Positions 1-6,345 of a stretch of 11,939 bases of DNA are shown here, in pieces. Source of the DNA: Polaribacter sp. (GTDB lineage Bacteria > Bacteroidota > Bacteroidia > Flavobacteriales > Flavobacteriaceae); assembly GCA_003537695.1 (NCBI GenBank), contig DPRC01000105.1, forward strand, positions 16,796 to 28,734. Direction: 5' to 3'. How positions within the stretch are numbered: position 1 is the first letter of the stretch; each line of letters begins with the position of its first letter. Made by a program: the position numbers and the translations under genes. The notes under the pieces are model-generated. The model made no database searches. It was not told the origin of the DNA and saw only the letters and a list, made by a program, of their open reading frames with translations.

Positions 1-135
1 ATATAGTTCTAATAAAATATTTCCTTTATTCGTCACAATTTCTGCATACATCCCTTCTTTTAAGTCTTTATACTTTGAGGGGATACAAGAAATAAATACA
101 CTTAAAAACAAAGAGACACAAAGCAATTGTTTCAT
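1..135 (-). CDS. Cyclophilin-type peptidyl-prolyl isomerase lipoprotein (partial, N-terminus only)
   Basis: Only the first 45 codons lie in the window; the rest is beyond the left edge. The reading frame is open from ATG at 133-135 to the edge. Residues 1-17 form a short lipoprotein signal: a basic start (MK), a hydrophobic core, and VFIS followed by Cys17. After a spacer, the segment MYAEIVTNKGNILLELY (residues 29-45) resembles the first beta strand of bacterial cyclophilins, where 'I.T..G.I..EL' is typical. The likely role is prolyl cis-trans isomerisation of envelope proteins from a lipid anchor. It starts 4 nt after the FKBP gene's stop and should be the last known gene of the nrnA-gldI-FKBP transcript. 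No catalytic residues are visible because the fragment ends too early, so the family call rests on the N-terminal strand and on the two prolyl isomerase neighbours. Confidence 0.72.
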   Translation of the reverse strand, partial: MKQLLCVSLFLSVFISCIPSKYKDLKEGMYAEIVTNKGNILLELY

Positions 136-139
136 CTTC

Positions 140-868
140 TTATTTTAAAACTTCTAATAGTTCAACTTCAAATATTAAGGTAGAAAAAGGCTTGATATCT
201 AGTCCTTTTTGTTGCGCACCATATGCTAATTCTTGGGGTATAAAGAATTTATATTTTGAGCCTTGATTCATCAACTGAACTCCTTCTGTCCAACCTTTAA
301 TTACTTGGTTTAAACCAAAATCAGCGGGAGTTCCTCTATCTACAGAACTGTCAAACACCTTGCCTTCTATATTGGTACCATGGTAGTGCACTTTTACGCG
401 CGTAGCCGGTCCTGCTGGCTTTTCACCAGAACCCTCTTTCATGACGCTATACTGCAAACCACTTGCCGTCGTTTGTATGCCTTTCTTTGATTTATTAGCT
501 GCTAAAAAATCTTCTCCCGCCTTTTTGTTTTCACTAAAATTAGCTTCGGCTAATTCCGCAGCCTTATCTTGCCGCTCTTTCATTGTAGCCTGCTGCTTCT
601 TTTGAAAATATGAACTCAAAACCTTCTGAATCTCTTTCGCTTCAATTAATAGATTGGTAGAATCCAATCCATTTCTAATCCCTTGATTTAGAAGTGTCTT
701 ATTTACCTCATTAAAATTCGATTTTAACTGACTAGACATGCTCAATCCTACGGCATAACTCACAGAATCTAATTCTGTTTCTAATGATTTTACATCTTTT
801 ACTTGATTTCCACAAGAAAACATGGTTGCTGTTATTGCTACTACTACTAAATTTTTTACTACTTTCAT
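140..868 (-). CDS. FKBP-type peptidyl-prolyl cis-trans isomerase lipoprotein (Mip/FkpA-like)
   Basis: A 242-residue exported FKBP that should catalyse prolyl isomerisation of envelope proteins. Residues 1-19 are a lipoprotein signal peptide ending TMFSC, with Cys19 as the acylation site. Residues about 30-125 are helical and charged, beginning with 'DSVSYAVGLSMSSQL', which resembles the N-terminal dimerisation region of Mip/FkpA proteins. Residues about 137-242 are the FKBP domain. Its ligand-pocket residues are intact by comparison with FKBP12: Y162 (HYHG), F172 and D173 (VFDSS), F184, V189-I190 and W193 (VIKGW), Y216 (LAYG) and F233 (LIFEVELLEV). An active isomerase is therefore expected, unlike its neighbour GldI. 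The gene lies 11 nt after gldI and 4 nt before the cyclophilin gene, so all three are probably co-transcribed. The start is supported by the signal peptide beginning at residue 1. Confidence 0.93.
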   Translation of the reverse strand: MKVVKNLVVVAITATMFSCGNQVKDVKSLETELDSVSYAVGLSMSSQLKSNFNEVNKTLLNQGIRNGLDSTNLLIEAKEIQKVLSSYFQKKQQATMKERQDKAAELAEANFSENKKAGEDFLAANKSKKGIQTTASGLQYSVMKEGSGEKPAGPATRVKVHYHGTNIEGKVFDSSVDRGTPADFGLNQVIKGWTEGVQLMNQGSKYKFFIPQELAYGAQQKGLDIKPFSTLIFEVELLEVLK

Positions 869-879
869 TGTTACTTAGT

Positions 880-1425
880 TTAATTTATTATGTTTAATAA
901 TGTTACTTTACTCTTGATTGTTGTGTGCATTCCTATTTTATTTCCATCTCCTAAAATACCAAAGGCATTGTAAGACGGAATTACAAATATAACTGTTTCT
1001 CCGACTTTCATCAACTTTATTCCTTGCTGAATTCCGGAAATAAAATCCTCCTGATCCACCTTATATTTTTTAACTCCTAAGACAAACTTACTATAAATAA
1101 TGCTATCATTTAAACTTCTAATATCATATTGAAACGCTACAGTATCCCCTGTTTTTGGAGTTGGCACTTGGCTTTCTATTTTAGTTTCGTACGCATACCA
1201 AAACCCATTTGTCGATATTTCATAATTTATTAAACTGTCTTTTGAAATAAAGTCAAGAATTTCAGTTTCTTCCCTTTCTATCAACTGCTTGGAAGTTTTA
1301 ACGTTTGTTTGTATACTTGTTGCCGATGGTTTTGGATTTATAGGTCTTCTAGGCTGAGAATTTGAACAACTTAGCAGGGTGAAAAAACAAAAAATAACAA
1401 AAAACTTATGCATCATAAGAAGCAT
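880..1425 (-). CDS. gldI: Gliding motility-associated FKBP-like lipoprotein GldI
   Basis: A 181-residue lipoprotein that I recognise as GldI, required for gliding in Flavobacterium johnsoniae and linked to the Gld/type IX secretion machinery. The signal peptide ends TLLSC (Cys20). The mature protein begins with SNSQPRRPI, the kind of sequence expected for GldI, and an FKBP-like domain occupies roughly residues 90-180. The FKBP pocket is degraded. The Trp at its base is replaced by I132 (in FISGIQQGIKLM), the FDSS Phe-Asp by I110-Y111, and the LAYG Tyr by F155 (NAFG). Isomerase activity is therefore doubtful and a scaffold or chaperone role is possible. The start is uncertain: ATGs at 1425, 1416 and 1413 are all in frame. 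The last gives MHKFFVIFCFFTLLSC, a more typical lipoprotein signal. All three overlap the end of the nrnA-like gene (by 20, 11 or 8 nt), suggesting translational coupling. Confidence 0.87.
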   Translation of the reverse strand: MLLMMHKFFVIFCFFTLLSCSNSQPRRPINPKPSATSIQTNVKTSKQLIEREETEILDFISKDSLINYEISTNGFWYAYETKIESQVPTPKTGDTVAFQYDIRSLNDSIIYSKFVLGVKKYKVDQEDFISGIQQGIKLMKVGETVIFVIPSYNAFGILGDGNKIGMHTTIKSKVTLLNIIN

Positions 1426-2434
1426 TTAATTCATTCGTATACGTGGGTAAAAGACTTTTAAAATATTTAATAGTAGTTTCCAAATCTCCGTCAAACTTGC
1501 CTCCTGCTGCATTGTCATGACCACCCCCATCAAAATGGTTTCTAGAAAATTGATTTACAGAAAAGTCTCCTTTAGACCTAAAAGATATTTTAATTATTTT
1601 TTGTTCTGCATCTTCAATGAAAATGGCTGCAAAAATAATCCCTTTTAACGAAAGTGCGTAGTTCACGACCCCTTCTGTATCTCCTTTTTGAAAATCAAAC
1701 TTATTTTTCTCAGCTTCTGACAGCGTAATAAAAGCCGTTTTATGTTCTGGAAATATTTGGAGGTTGCTTAAAGCTTGTCCTAATAGTAATAACCTTCCGT
1801 ACGAATTAGCGTCATACACCTTGTTGTGAATAATGTCGTTCTGGGCACCCTTGTCTATTAAATCTGCAATAATTCTATGTGTTGTGCTCGTAGTAGATCT
1901 AAATCGAAAAGAACCTGTATCTGTCATAATCCCTGCATATAAACAGGTAGCAATAGCAGTGTCTATTAAATTTAAATCGTTGTTCATCTCAATAAATTGG
2001 TAAACCATTTGGCAAGTAGAACAAATAGTAACGTCAGAAAACATATATTTTACATCATCGGGTTGCTGATGATGGTCTATCATTACAAAATCGTTAGGAT
2101 ATTTTTCTAAATTCTTCTGCATGTCTGCACCTACTCTATGTAAGGTATTAAAATCTAATAGAAATATGATTTCTGAGGCAAGAATCGCTTTCTGAGATTG
2201 CGTATTTTGCCAATCAAAACGATAGGTGGTTTCAGAACCTGGCATCCAATGCAAAAAGTCTGGATATTCATTAGGCACCACTACCGTTGCCTGATGTCCC
2301 TTTTTATCGAAATAGTGCTTGAGGCCTAATGTAGCACCCATTGCATCTCCATCTGGATTTCTATGGCCGACTATTACAATATTTCTTGGGGTTCCAAGAA
2401 AGCTTTTTAATTCTTCAATTCCTTTTAAAATCAT
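1406..2434 (-). CDS. nrnA: DHH/DHHA1 phosphoesterase, NrnA-like (oligoribonuclease / pAp phosphatase)
   Basis: A 342-residue cytoplasmic metal-dependent phosphoesterase of the DHH subfamily 1, with the NrnA architecture. NrnA proteins degrade very short RNA fragments and dephosphorylate 3'-phosphoadenosine 5'-phosphate. Metal ligands can be read directly: H24, D28 and D30 in GHRNPDGDAMG, D94 in LLDFN, D120-H121-H122 in MIDHHQQP, and D172 in TDTGSFRF. The C-terminal DHHA1 domain carries the glycine-rich substrate-binding motif GGGHDNAAGG (303-312). The length is close to the usual 310-345 for this family. It is the first gene of the minus-strand operon and its 3' end overlaps the start of gldI. 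The 213-bp gap upstream is shared with the divergent ndk gene. Assignment to NrnA rather than another DHH exonuclease rests on size and domain layout; substrate preference cannot be read from sequence. Confidence 0.88.
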   Translation of the reverse strand: MILKGIEELKSFLGTPRNIVIVGHRNPDGDAMGATLGLKHYFDKKGHQATVVVPNEYPDFLHWMPGSETTYRFDWQNTQSQKAILASEIIFLLDFNTLHRVGADMQKNLEKYPNDFVMIDHHQQPDDVKYMFSDVTICSTCQMVYQFIEMNNDLNLIDTAIATCLYAGIMTDTGSFRFRSTTSTTHRIIADLIDKGAQNDIIHNKVYDANSYGRLLLLGQALSNLQIFPEHKTAFITLSEAEKNKFDFQKGDTEGVVNYALSLKGIIFAAIFIEDAEQKIIKISFRSKGDFSVNQFSRNHFDGGGHDNAAGGKFDGDLETTIKYFKSLLPTYTNELNASYDA

Positions 2435-2600
2435 AAGATGTAAATATACAATTTATTAATATTGTTCAAAATATAATTTGGGTTACATTTGGGAAAACCA
2501 CAAATAGTTTAGTAGAGAAAAAGCGTACAAAACCACCATGCAAATGCGAGGAAAACACAATAAACTGTTGCAGGAATTATTTCAAGTATATCGGTAGTCC

Positions 2601-2628
2601 TTTATTCATATTAAAAAGTGTATTTTTG
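2601..2628 (+). promoter_or_regulatory. Candidate Bacteroidota-type promoter for ndk
   Basis: TATTTTTG at 2621-2628 matches the Bacteroidota -7 consensus TAnnTTTG exactly. A weak -33-like TTTA lies at 2601-2604, 16 nt upstream of it. The -7 box ends 19 nt before the ndk ATG, implying a very short leader. The sequence before the start is A-rich (aaaaaatttaaaatacg) with no Shine-Dalgarno. The same octamer occurs at a similar distance before the TPR gene. A second consensus match, TACATTTG at 2484-2491, could be a distal alternative. No transcription data are available. Confidence 0.5.
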
Positions 2629-2647
2629 CCAAAAAATTTAAAATACG

Positions 2648-3067
2648 ATGTCAACAAATAGAACATTTACAATGCTTAAACCAGATGCTGTAGAAAACGG
2701 TCACACTGGTGCAATTTTAGACAAAATTAATGCTGCAGGATTTAGAATTGTAGCCTTAAAAAAGACCCAAATGACAAAAGCAAATGCAGAAGCTTTTTAT
2801 GCTGTGCACAATGAGCGTCCGTTTTTTGGTGAATTAGTTGAATTTATGACGCGTGGACCCGTAGTTGCAGCCATTCTTGAAAAAGACAATGCTGTAGACG
2901 ATTTTAGAACATTAATAGGTGCTACCAATCCAGCAGATGCTGCCGAAGGAACCATTAGAAAGTTATATGCAACCTCTATGGGAGAAAATGCAGTACACGG
3001 ATCTGATTCTGACGAAAATGCTCAAATTGAAGGAAACTTTCACTTTTCTGGAAGAGAGCAATTTTAA
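2648..3067 (+). CDS. ndk: Nucleoside diphosphate kinase
   Basis: A 139-residue cytoplasmic enzyme that transfers the gamma phosphate from ATP to nucleoside diphosphates, balancing NTP and dNTP pools. The whole family signature is visible: K11 in the TMLKPDAV strand, H54-x-x-R-P-F-F at the start of the active-site helix region, NPADA at 94-98, and the phosphohistidine H117 within NAVHGSDS. The length equals that of typical bacterial Ndk, and the ATG is followed directly by the conserved first strand ([11 protein letters not shown]), so the start is firm. It stands alone on the plus strand, divergent from the nrnA-like gene and convergent with the DUF721/recF pair. A consensus promoter sits just upstream and an intrinsic terminator just downstream, so it is probably monocistronic. 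Confidence 0.98.
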   Translation: MSTNRTFTMLKPDAVENGHTGAILDKINAAGFRIVALKKTQMTKANAEAFYAVHNERPFFGELVEFMTRGPVVAAILEKDNAVDDFRTLIGATNPADAAEGTIRKLYATSMGENAVHGSDSDENAQIEGNFHFSGREQF

Positions 3068-3095
3068 GGATTAAAAAATCTTAAAAATACGTTGT

Positions 3096-3129
3096 AAAAA
3101 TCGCGACTTTATTGTTGCGATTTTTTTTT
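3096..3129 (+). terminator. Intrinsic terminator after ndk
   Basis: The arms 3096-3107 (AAAAATCGCGAC) and 3114-3125 (GTTGCGATTTTT) form a 12-bp stem with one G-U pair and a 6-nt loop (TTTATT). The stem runs into nine consecutive T (3121-3129). It lies 28 nt past the ndk stop in the convergent gap between ndk and DUF721. The left arm starts with five A, so on the minus strand the hairpin ends in five T and might also stop some recF-DUF721 transcription, but less efficiently. Confidence 0.88.
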
Positions 3130-3248
3130 GACTTTTATATGCACCTCCATGATTTTGATTAAAAAAAACAAGTAGGAGTTTGGTCGCTATTTTTGTATTT
3201 ACTTTAATAATATAGATAAAACAAAAGATAATACGCCACTTACATGCG

Positions 3249-3545
3249 CTAAACCAGCATCAGTTTAGAGATTACTTCCTCTCCTATTTCCTCATTCATC
3301 ATTTTAATAATTTTTTCCTTACCATAACTAAGTTCTTCTCGTAAAACAGAAGACGTTAAGTGGATTAGTAATGTTTTGTTCTGTAATTTAACGGCGCTTG
3401 TGTGCGTAGCAACTCCAGGACCCATCATTTTATTCCAAGTTTCTTCAATCTTAATTTTCTGCATTCCCTTTGTCAAATTATTTTCTTTGATAAAAAGCTG
3501 CATTAAATCTTCTATAGAAAAGGAATCATTTTCTCTTTTTGACAT
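3249..3545 (-). CDS. DUF721 (DciA-like) protein
   Basis: A 98-residue cytoplasmic protein matching the DUF721 pattern: 'EETWNKMMGPGVATHTSAVKL' (residues about 34-54), then a beta-hairpin 'KTLLIHLTSSVLREELSY' and an amphipathic helix 'GKEKIIKMMNEEIGEE'. The conserved Trp (W37) and Gly-Pro step are present. DUF721 is the core of DciA, thought to help load or operate the replicative helicase DnaB in bacteria without DnaC/DnaI. It lies 35 nt downstream of recF on the same strand, a linkage that fits a replication or repair role. The residues before the domain (MSKRENDSFSIEDLMQLFIKENNL) are a short helical extension. Whether this short form acts as DciA is inference from the family. Confidence 0.82.
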   Translation of the reverse strand: MSKRENDSFSIEDLMQLFIKENNLTKGMQKIKIEETWNKMMGPGVATHTSAVKLQNKTLLIHLTSSVLREELSYGKEKIIKMMNEEIGEEVISKLMLV

Positions 3546-3580
3546 CTTTTATTATTTGTCTTACTTCTTTAAAATACTAT

Positions 3581-4660
3581 CTAAAGCTTAAAAATTTTAT
3601 AAGGCTTATTACTTTGCTTTACAATATTCTCTGTTCTGTCTGAGTGCGTGTCTGTAATAAAAATCTGACCAAACTCGTCATTATTTACTAAATTAATAAT
3701 TTGCAACACACGACTCTCATCTAACTTATCAAAAATATCATCGAGCAGTAAAATTGGAACTAAATTTGATTGTTGCTTTATAAATTCAAATTGAGCAAAC
3801 TTCAAAGCAATTAAATACGATTTTTGTTGTCCCTGAGAACCAAATTTTTTGATTGGATATTCACCTATTTCAAAACTTAAATCGTCTTTATGAGTGCCCG
3901 CCGTTGTGTACTGCAAAATTTTATCCTTCTCCAAAGATTTTTCCAATAAATTTTTCATCGAAAATTCATTTAGTTGGCTCTTATAAACCAAATCAACCCG
4001 CTCCTTGTCGTTCGAAATTATTTGATACTTTTCATTAAATATAGGAATAAATTTTTCAAGAAACGCCTTTCTTACCTCATAAATTCTGGTGCCGTATTCC
4101 GAAAGCTGCTCATCATACACACTTAAATTTAAAGCATCAAAAGTTCTATTTGCAGCAAAATACTTCAACAAGGCATTTCGCTGACTTAATATCTTATTAT
4201 ATGCTAATAAATCTAATAGATACTTCTTATCCTGCTGCGAAATAACTCCATCAATAAATTTCCTTCGCGTATCACTGCCGTCAGTAACCAAATCTCTATC
4301 TGCAGGTGAAATAATGACCAAAGGCAATTGACCAATGTGTTCTGAAAATTTTTCATAGATCGTTCCGTTTCGCTTTAAAACTTTCTTTTGTCCCTTCTTT
4401 AAACTGCAAACAATTTTTTCATTTCTATCCTCTATTATATAGTCCCCTTCTACCATAAAAAAGGAAGCACCATGTCTAATATTTTGAATTGCTACCGAAT
4501 TAAAGTAACTTTTAGCGAAAGAAAGATAATAAATAGCATCTAAAATATTGGTTTTCCCAACCCCATTATCTCCTACAAAACAATTTATTTTATGCTGAAA
4601 ATCAAAAGATTGCGCTTCTAAATTCTTGAAATTTACTAAAGATATTTTTTTCAAATACAT
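3581..4660 (-). CDS. recF: DNA replication and repair protein RecF
   Basis: A 359-residue SMC-like ATPase that works with RecO and RecR to load RecA at gapped DNA. The N-terminus carries the family hallmark '[13 protein letters not shown]' followed by the Walker A motif GDNGVGKT (30-37) and '[16 protein letters not shown]'. Residues about 117-135 hold the RecF segment '[21 protein letters not shown]'. The ABC-type signature SQGQQKS spans 275-281, Walker B is ILLLDD (303-308) followed by a D-loop (DKLDESR), and the switch histidine is H339 in TDTH. The length is typical for RecF (about 360). The start fits because the first beta strand begins at residue 2. It is divergent from the TPR gene across a 114-bp spacer and precedes the DUF721 gene on the same strand. 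Confidence 0.98.
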   Translation of the reverse strand: MYLKKISLVNFKNLEAQSFDFQHKINCFVGDNGVGKTNILDAIYYLSFAKSYFNSVAIQNIRHGASFFMVEGDYIIEDRNEKIVCSLKKGQKKVLKRNGTIYEKFSEHIGQLPLVIISPADRDLVTDGSDTRRKFIDGVISQQDKKYLLDLLAYNKILSQRNALLKYFAANRTFDALNLSVYDEQLSEYGTRIYEVRKAFLEKFIPIFNEKYQIISNDKERVDLVYKSQLNEFSMKNLLEKSLEKDKILQYTTAGTHKDDLSFEIGEYPIKKFGSQGQQKSYLIALKFAQFEFIKQQSNLVPILLLDDIFDKLDESRVLQIINLVNNDEFGQIFITDTHSDRTENIVKQSNKPYKIFKL

Positions 4661-4685
4661 GATGAGAGCGTGTTGTTTAAAACGA

Positions 4686-4716
4686 TTTGCAAATTATTGA
4701 AAATTTTGCAAATTAT
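4686..4716 (+). repeat. 12-bp direct repeat with palindromic core in the recF/TPR divergent spacer
   Basis: TTTGCAAATTAT occurs at 4686-4697 and again at 4705-4716, 19 bp apart start to start. The first eight bases, TTTGCAAA, are a perfect palindrome. It lies between the recF start and the TPR promoter. It could be a paired operator. It could also reflect promoter elements for recF, because on the minus strand the unit reads ATAATTTGCAAA, which contains a one-base-short -7-like TAATTTG. Confidence 0.5.
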
Positions 4717-4720
4717 CTGC

Positions 4721-4751
4721 TTTTAAAATCCAATAAAAAAAACTATTTTTG
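4721..4751 (+). promoter_or_regulatory. Candidate Bacteroidota-type promoter for the TPR gene (and ribH)
   Basis: TATTTTTG at 4744-4751 is an exact TAnnTTTG -7 box, preceded 19 nt upstream by TTTT (4721-4724), a weak -33 match. It ends 23 nt before the ATG of the TPR gene. The same octamer precedes ndk at almost the same distance. The direct repeat at 4686-4716 lies just upstream. Confidence 0.5.
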
Positions 4752-4774
4752 TCACCACTAATTTTCAAGAAAAC

Positions 4775-5542
4775 ATGGCTACATACAAGAAAAAATATAA
4801 AGCAGAAGGTAAAAAAGAGCAACAAGAAGTAGACGAATCTCAATTCGAAACTGCAGGTGTTCTAAATACTTTAGAAGAAACAGCGTCAAAATCAGAACAA
4901 TGGATTGAGAAAAACAGCAAACCATTATTCACTGCTTTAGTGGCAGTAGTTGTGGTCTTTTTATCATTCTTGGGGTATACTAAATATATTTCGGAGCCCA
5001 ATGAGCTTGAAGCAGCAAATGAATTAGCATTTCCAAGAAAATTTTATGACCAAGCATCGAAAGCAGGTTCTGGAATAGATTCTCTATTAACATTAGGTTT
5101 AGAAGGTGCAGACGGAAATTATGGTTTTTTAGACATTGCATCTGCTTACAGCGGAACAAGTGCAGGAAATTTAGCAAACTACTATGCAGGGGTTTCGTAT
5201 TTGGAAATGAAACAATATGACAAAGCAATTGAATATTTAGAAAATTTTGATTCTGAAGATGAAATGTTAGGTCCTGTGGCTTTAGGTGCCGTGGGTGACG
5301 CTTTTGCGGACATCGACCAAGGGCAACAAGCTTTGGAGTATTACGAGAAAGCAGCAGCTAAGAAAAAGAACGGTTTTACGGCTCCTTTATATTTGTACAA
5401 AGCCGGAATGACCGCCATGGGATTAGAAAAATTCGGAAAAGCAGCGACCTTGTTTACAAAAATAAAAGAAAACTATCCAACATCAGAACAAGCTAAAGAT
5501 GTTGAGAAATTTATAAATGCTGCTACCTACGCTAAAAAATAG
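4775..5542 (+). CDS. Membrane-anchored tetratricopeptide-repeat protein
   Basis: A 255-residue protein with a very polar, lysine- and glutamate-rich N-terminus (residues 1-50), one hydrophobic segment (about 51-69, LFTALVAVVVVFLSFLGYT), and a C-terminal region of about 180 residues. The latter contains at least three TPR-like helical pairs: about 131-164 (NLANYYAGVSYLEMKQYDKAIEYL), 168-201 (GPVALGAVGDAFADIDQGQQALEYYEKA) and 205-238 (PLYLYKAGMTAMGLEKFGKAATLFTKI). The layout (cytoplasmic tail, one transmembrane helix, external TPRs) resembles YfgM, an ancillary SecYEG-associated protein. That equivalence is inference, and assembly-scaffold roles are equally possible. It is divergent from recF, has its own promoter-like site, and is followed after 73 nt by ribH on the same strand. 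ATG at 4775 is the natural start. Confidence 0.85.
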   Translation: MATYKKKYKAEGKKEQQEVDESQFETAGVLNTLEETASKSEQWIEKNSKPLFTALVAVVVVFLSFLGYTKYISEPNELEAANELAFPRKFYDQASKAGSGIDSLLTLGLEGADGNYGFLDIASAYSGTSAGNLANYYAGVSYLEMKQYDKAIEYLENFDSEDEMLGPVALGAVGDAFADIDQGQQALEYYEKAAAKKKNGFTAPLYLYKAGMTAMGLEKFGKAATLFTKIKENYPTSEQAKDVEKFINAATYAKK

Positions 5543-5543
5543 G

Positions 5544-5611
5544 GTTCAGTCTGTAGAGTTGCAGCTGGCAGTAGCTTATTATTTATTGAAAATTGAATAC
5601 TCAATACTGAT
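5544..5611 (+). repeat. Degenerate CAGT/ACTGA-rich intergenic repeat between the TPR gene and ribH
   Basis: The 73-nt spacer opens with a run of CAGT- and GCAG-like words (TTCAGTCTG, GTTGCAGCTGGCAGTAGC) and closes with AATTGAATACTCAATACTGA. I recall this two-part composition, CAG-rich then 'ACTGAATACTGA'-like, as typical of short dispersed spacer repeats in flavobacterial genomes. Here it is decayed. The 3' part also holds a small inverted repeat (ATTGA-atac-TCAAT). No promoter or ribosome-binding site for ribH stands out, and no FMN riboswitch fits in this length. Confidence 0.4.
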
Positions 5612-5615
5612 TTAA

Positions 5616-6122
5616 ATGGCAACAACAAATTTATCTTATTACGATAAAACAACAATCCCAAATGCGAAGTCTTTTCGATTTGGGATTGTTGTTTCTGAAT
5701 GGAATCCGGACATCACTAGAAGCCTTGAAAAAGGAGCCACAGAAACCTTACTAAATTGTGGGACGCTCAAAAAAAATATTATTTCCTGGGATGTGCCCGG
5801 AAGCTTTGAGCTTGTTTATGGTTGTAAAAAAATGATCGAATCCCAAAAAGTAGATGCAATTATTGCCATTGGAAACGTGATTCAAGGAGAAACAAAACAT
5901 TTTGATTTCGTTTGTGAAGGAGTCACCCAAGGTATTATCGATTTAAACGTGAAGCATGATGTCCCCGTTATATTCTGTGTCCTAACGGACAACACAAAAC
6001 AACAATCATTAGATCGTGCTGGAGGAGCTCTTGGAAATAAAGGTATCGAATGCGCAGTTGCCGCTATAAAAATGGCAGCATTGAAAAATATTGATCGTAA
6101 GAGTGAAAGCATCGGTTTTTAA
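5616..6122 (+). CDS. ribH: 6,7-dimethyl-8-ribityllumazine synthase
   Basis: A 168-residue cytoplasmic enzyme that condenses 5-amino-6-ribitylaminouracil with 3,4-dihydroxy-2-butanone 4-phosphate to give lumazine, the penultimate step of riboflavin synthesis. Its subunits usually assemble into pentamers or 60-mer shells. Active-site segments are complete: W29-N30 in FGIVVSEWN, PGSFE (61-65), GNVIQGETKHFDF (86-98) with the catalytic His95, F120 in VIFCVLTDN, and D133-R134 in SLDRAG. Length and motif spacing are normal. The N-terminal extension MATTNLSYYDKTTIPNAK precedes the first strand, as I recall from other flavobacterial RibH proteins. The gene lies 73 nt after the TPR gene on the same strand, away from other rib genes. 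Codons 11-27 contain a large perfect hairpin, listed separately. Confidence 0.97.
   Translation: MATTNLSYYDKTTIPNAKSFRFGIVVSEWNPDITRSLEKGATETLLNCGTLKKNIISWDVPGSFELVYGCKKMIESQKVDAIIAIGNVIQGETKHFDFVCEGVTQGIIDLNVKHDVPVIFCVLTDNTKQQSLDRAGGALGNKGIECAVAAIKMAALKNIDRKSESIGF
5647..5694 (+). repeat. Long inverted repeat (hairpin) inside the 5' end of ribH
   Basis: The arm 5647-5663 (AAACAACAATCCCAAAT) is the exact reverse complement of 5678-5694 (ATTTGGGATTGTTGTTT). After one bulged G (5664), the pairing continues for 4 bp (CGAA 5665-5668 with TTCG 5674-5677) around a 5-nt loop (GTCTT). The total is 21 bp in a 48-nt window. It covers codons 11-27 (K11 to S27), including the conserved FGIVV strand. There is no T-tract after it, so it is not an intrinsic terminator. 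A further copy of the left-arm 12-mer AAAACAACAATC (5646-5657) occurs at 5996-6007 in the same gene. Confidence 0.93.
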
Positions 6123-6269
6123 TAGATACTGTTTTAGACTGGCTTTGTATTTTTCGAGAACGATCAACTCGCAGACTTAATTTGTATTCCAGCAGGTCGT
6201 GATTTTAAAGCCTTGTATACTTTGGGAATACTTTTAACATCATTTTTAGTAAGTTTCCTTTAAATACTT

Positions 6270-6277
6270 TAAATTTG
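6270..6277 (+). promoter_or_regulatory. Candidate -7 box upstream of the small membrane protein/mutL operon
   Basis: TAAATTTG matches TAnnTTTG and lies 68 nt before the ATG at 6346. A T-rich stretch (6243-6246) sits 23 nt upstream as a weak -33 candidate. The rest of the 223-nt gap after ribH (6123-6345) shows no open reading frame, no strong terminator hairpin and no recognisable RNA. With AT-rich DNA the match could be chance. Confidence 0.3.
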
Positions 6278-6345
6278 ATACGTTTTTATTAGGCGCATAC
6301 AATTGGGTATACTCTTACATTTAGGTATCAATTTTTTATCATATT

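Noticed and set aside
2435..2647. Possible strong promoter for the nrnA-gldI operon on the minus strand
   Set aside because: The best candidate (TATATTTTG on the minus strand) has one extra base relative to TAnnTTTG and poor -33 spacing, so I did not list it as a feature.
3853..4038. Open frame on the plus strand inside recF
   Set aside because: It lies antisense within an intact recF, has no recognisable domain and no start context; other-frame shadow.
5543..5615. Possible FMN riboswitch before ribH
   Set aside because: The 73-nt gap is too short, and the conserved FMN-aptamer segments are not visible.
5882..6112. Minus-strand open frame inside ribH
   Set aside because: It is antisense to conserved RibH active-site codons and resembles no family.
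6123..6345. Possible decayed gene or small RNA between ribH and the mutL operon
   Set aside because: Frames are broken by stops, nothing resembles a known protein, and only short inverted words (for example TTGATCGT / ACGATCAA) are present.
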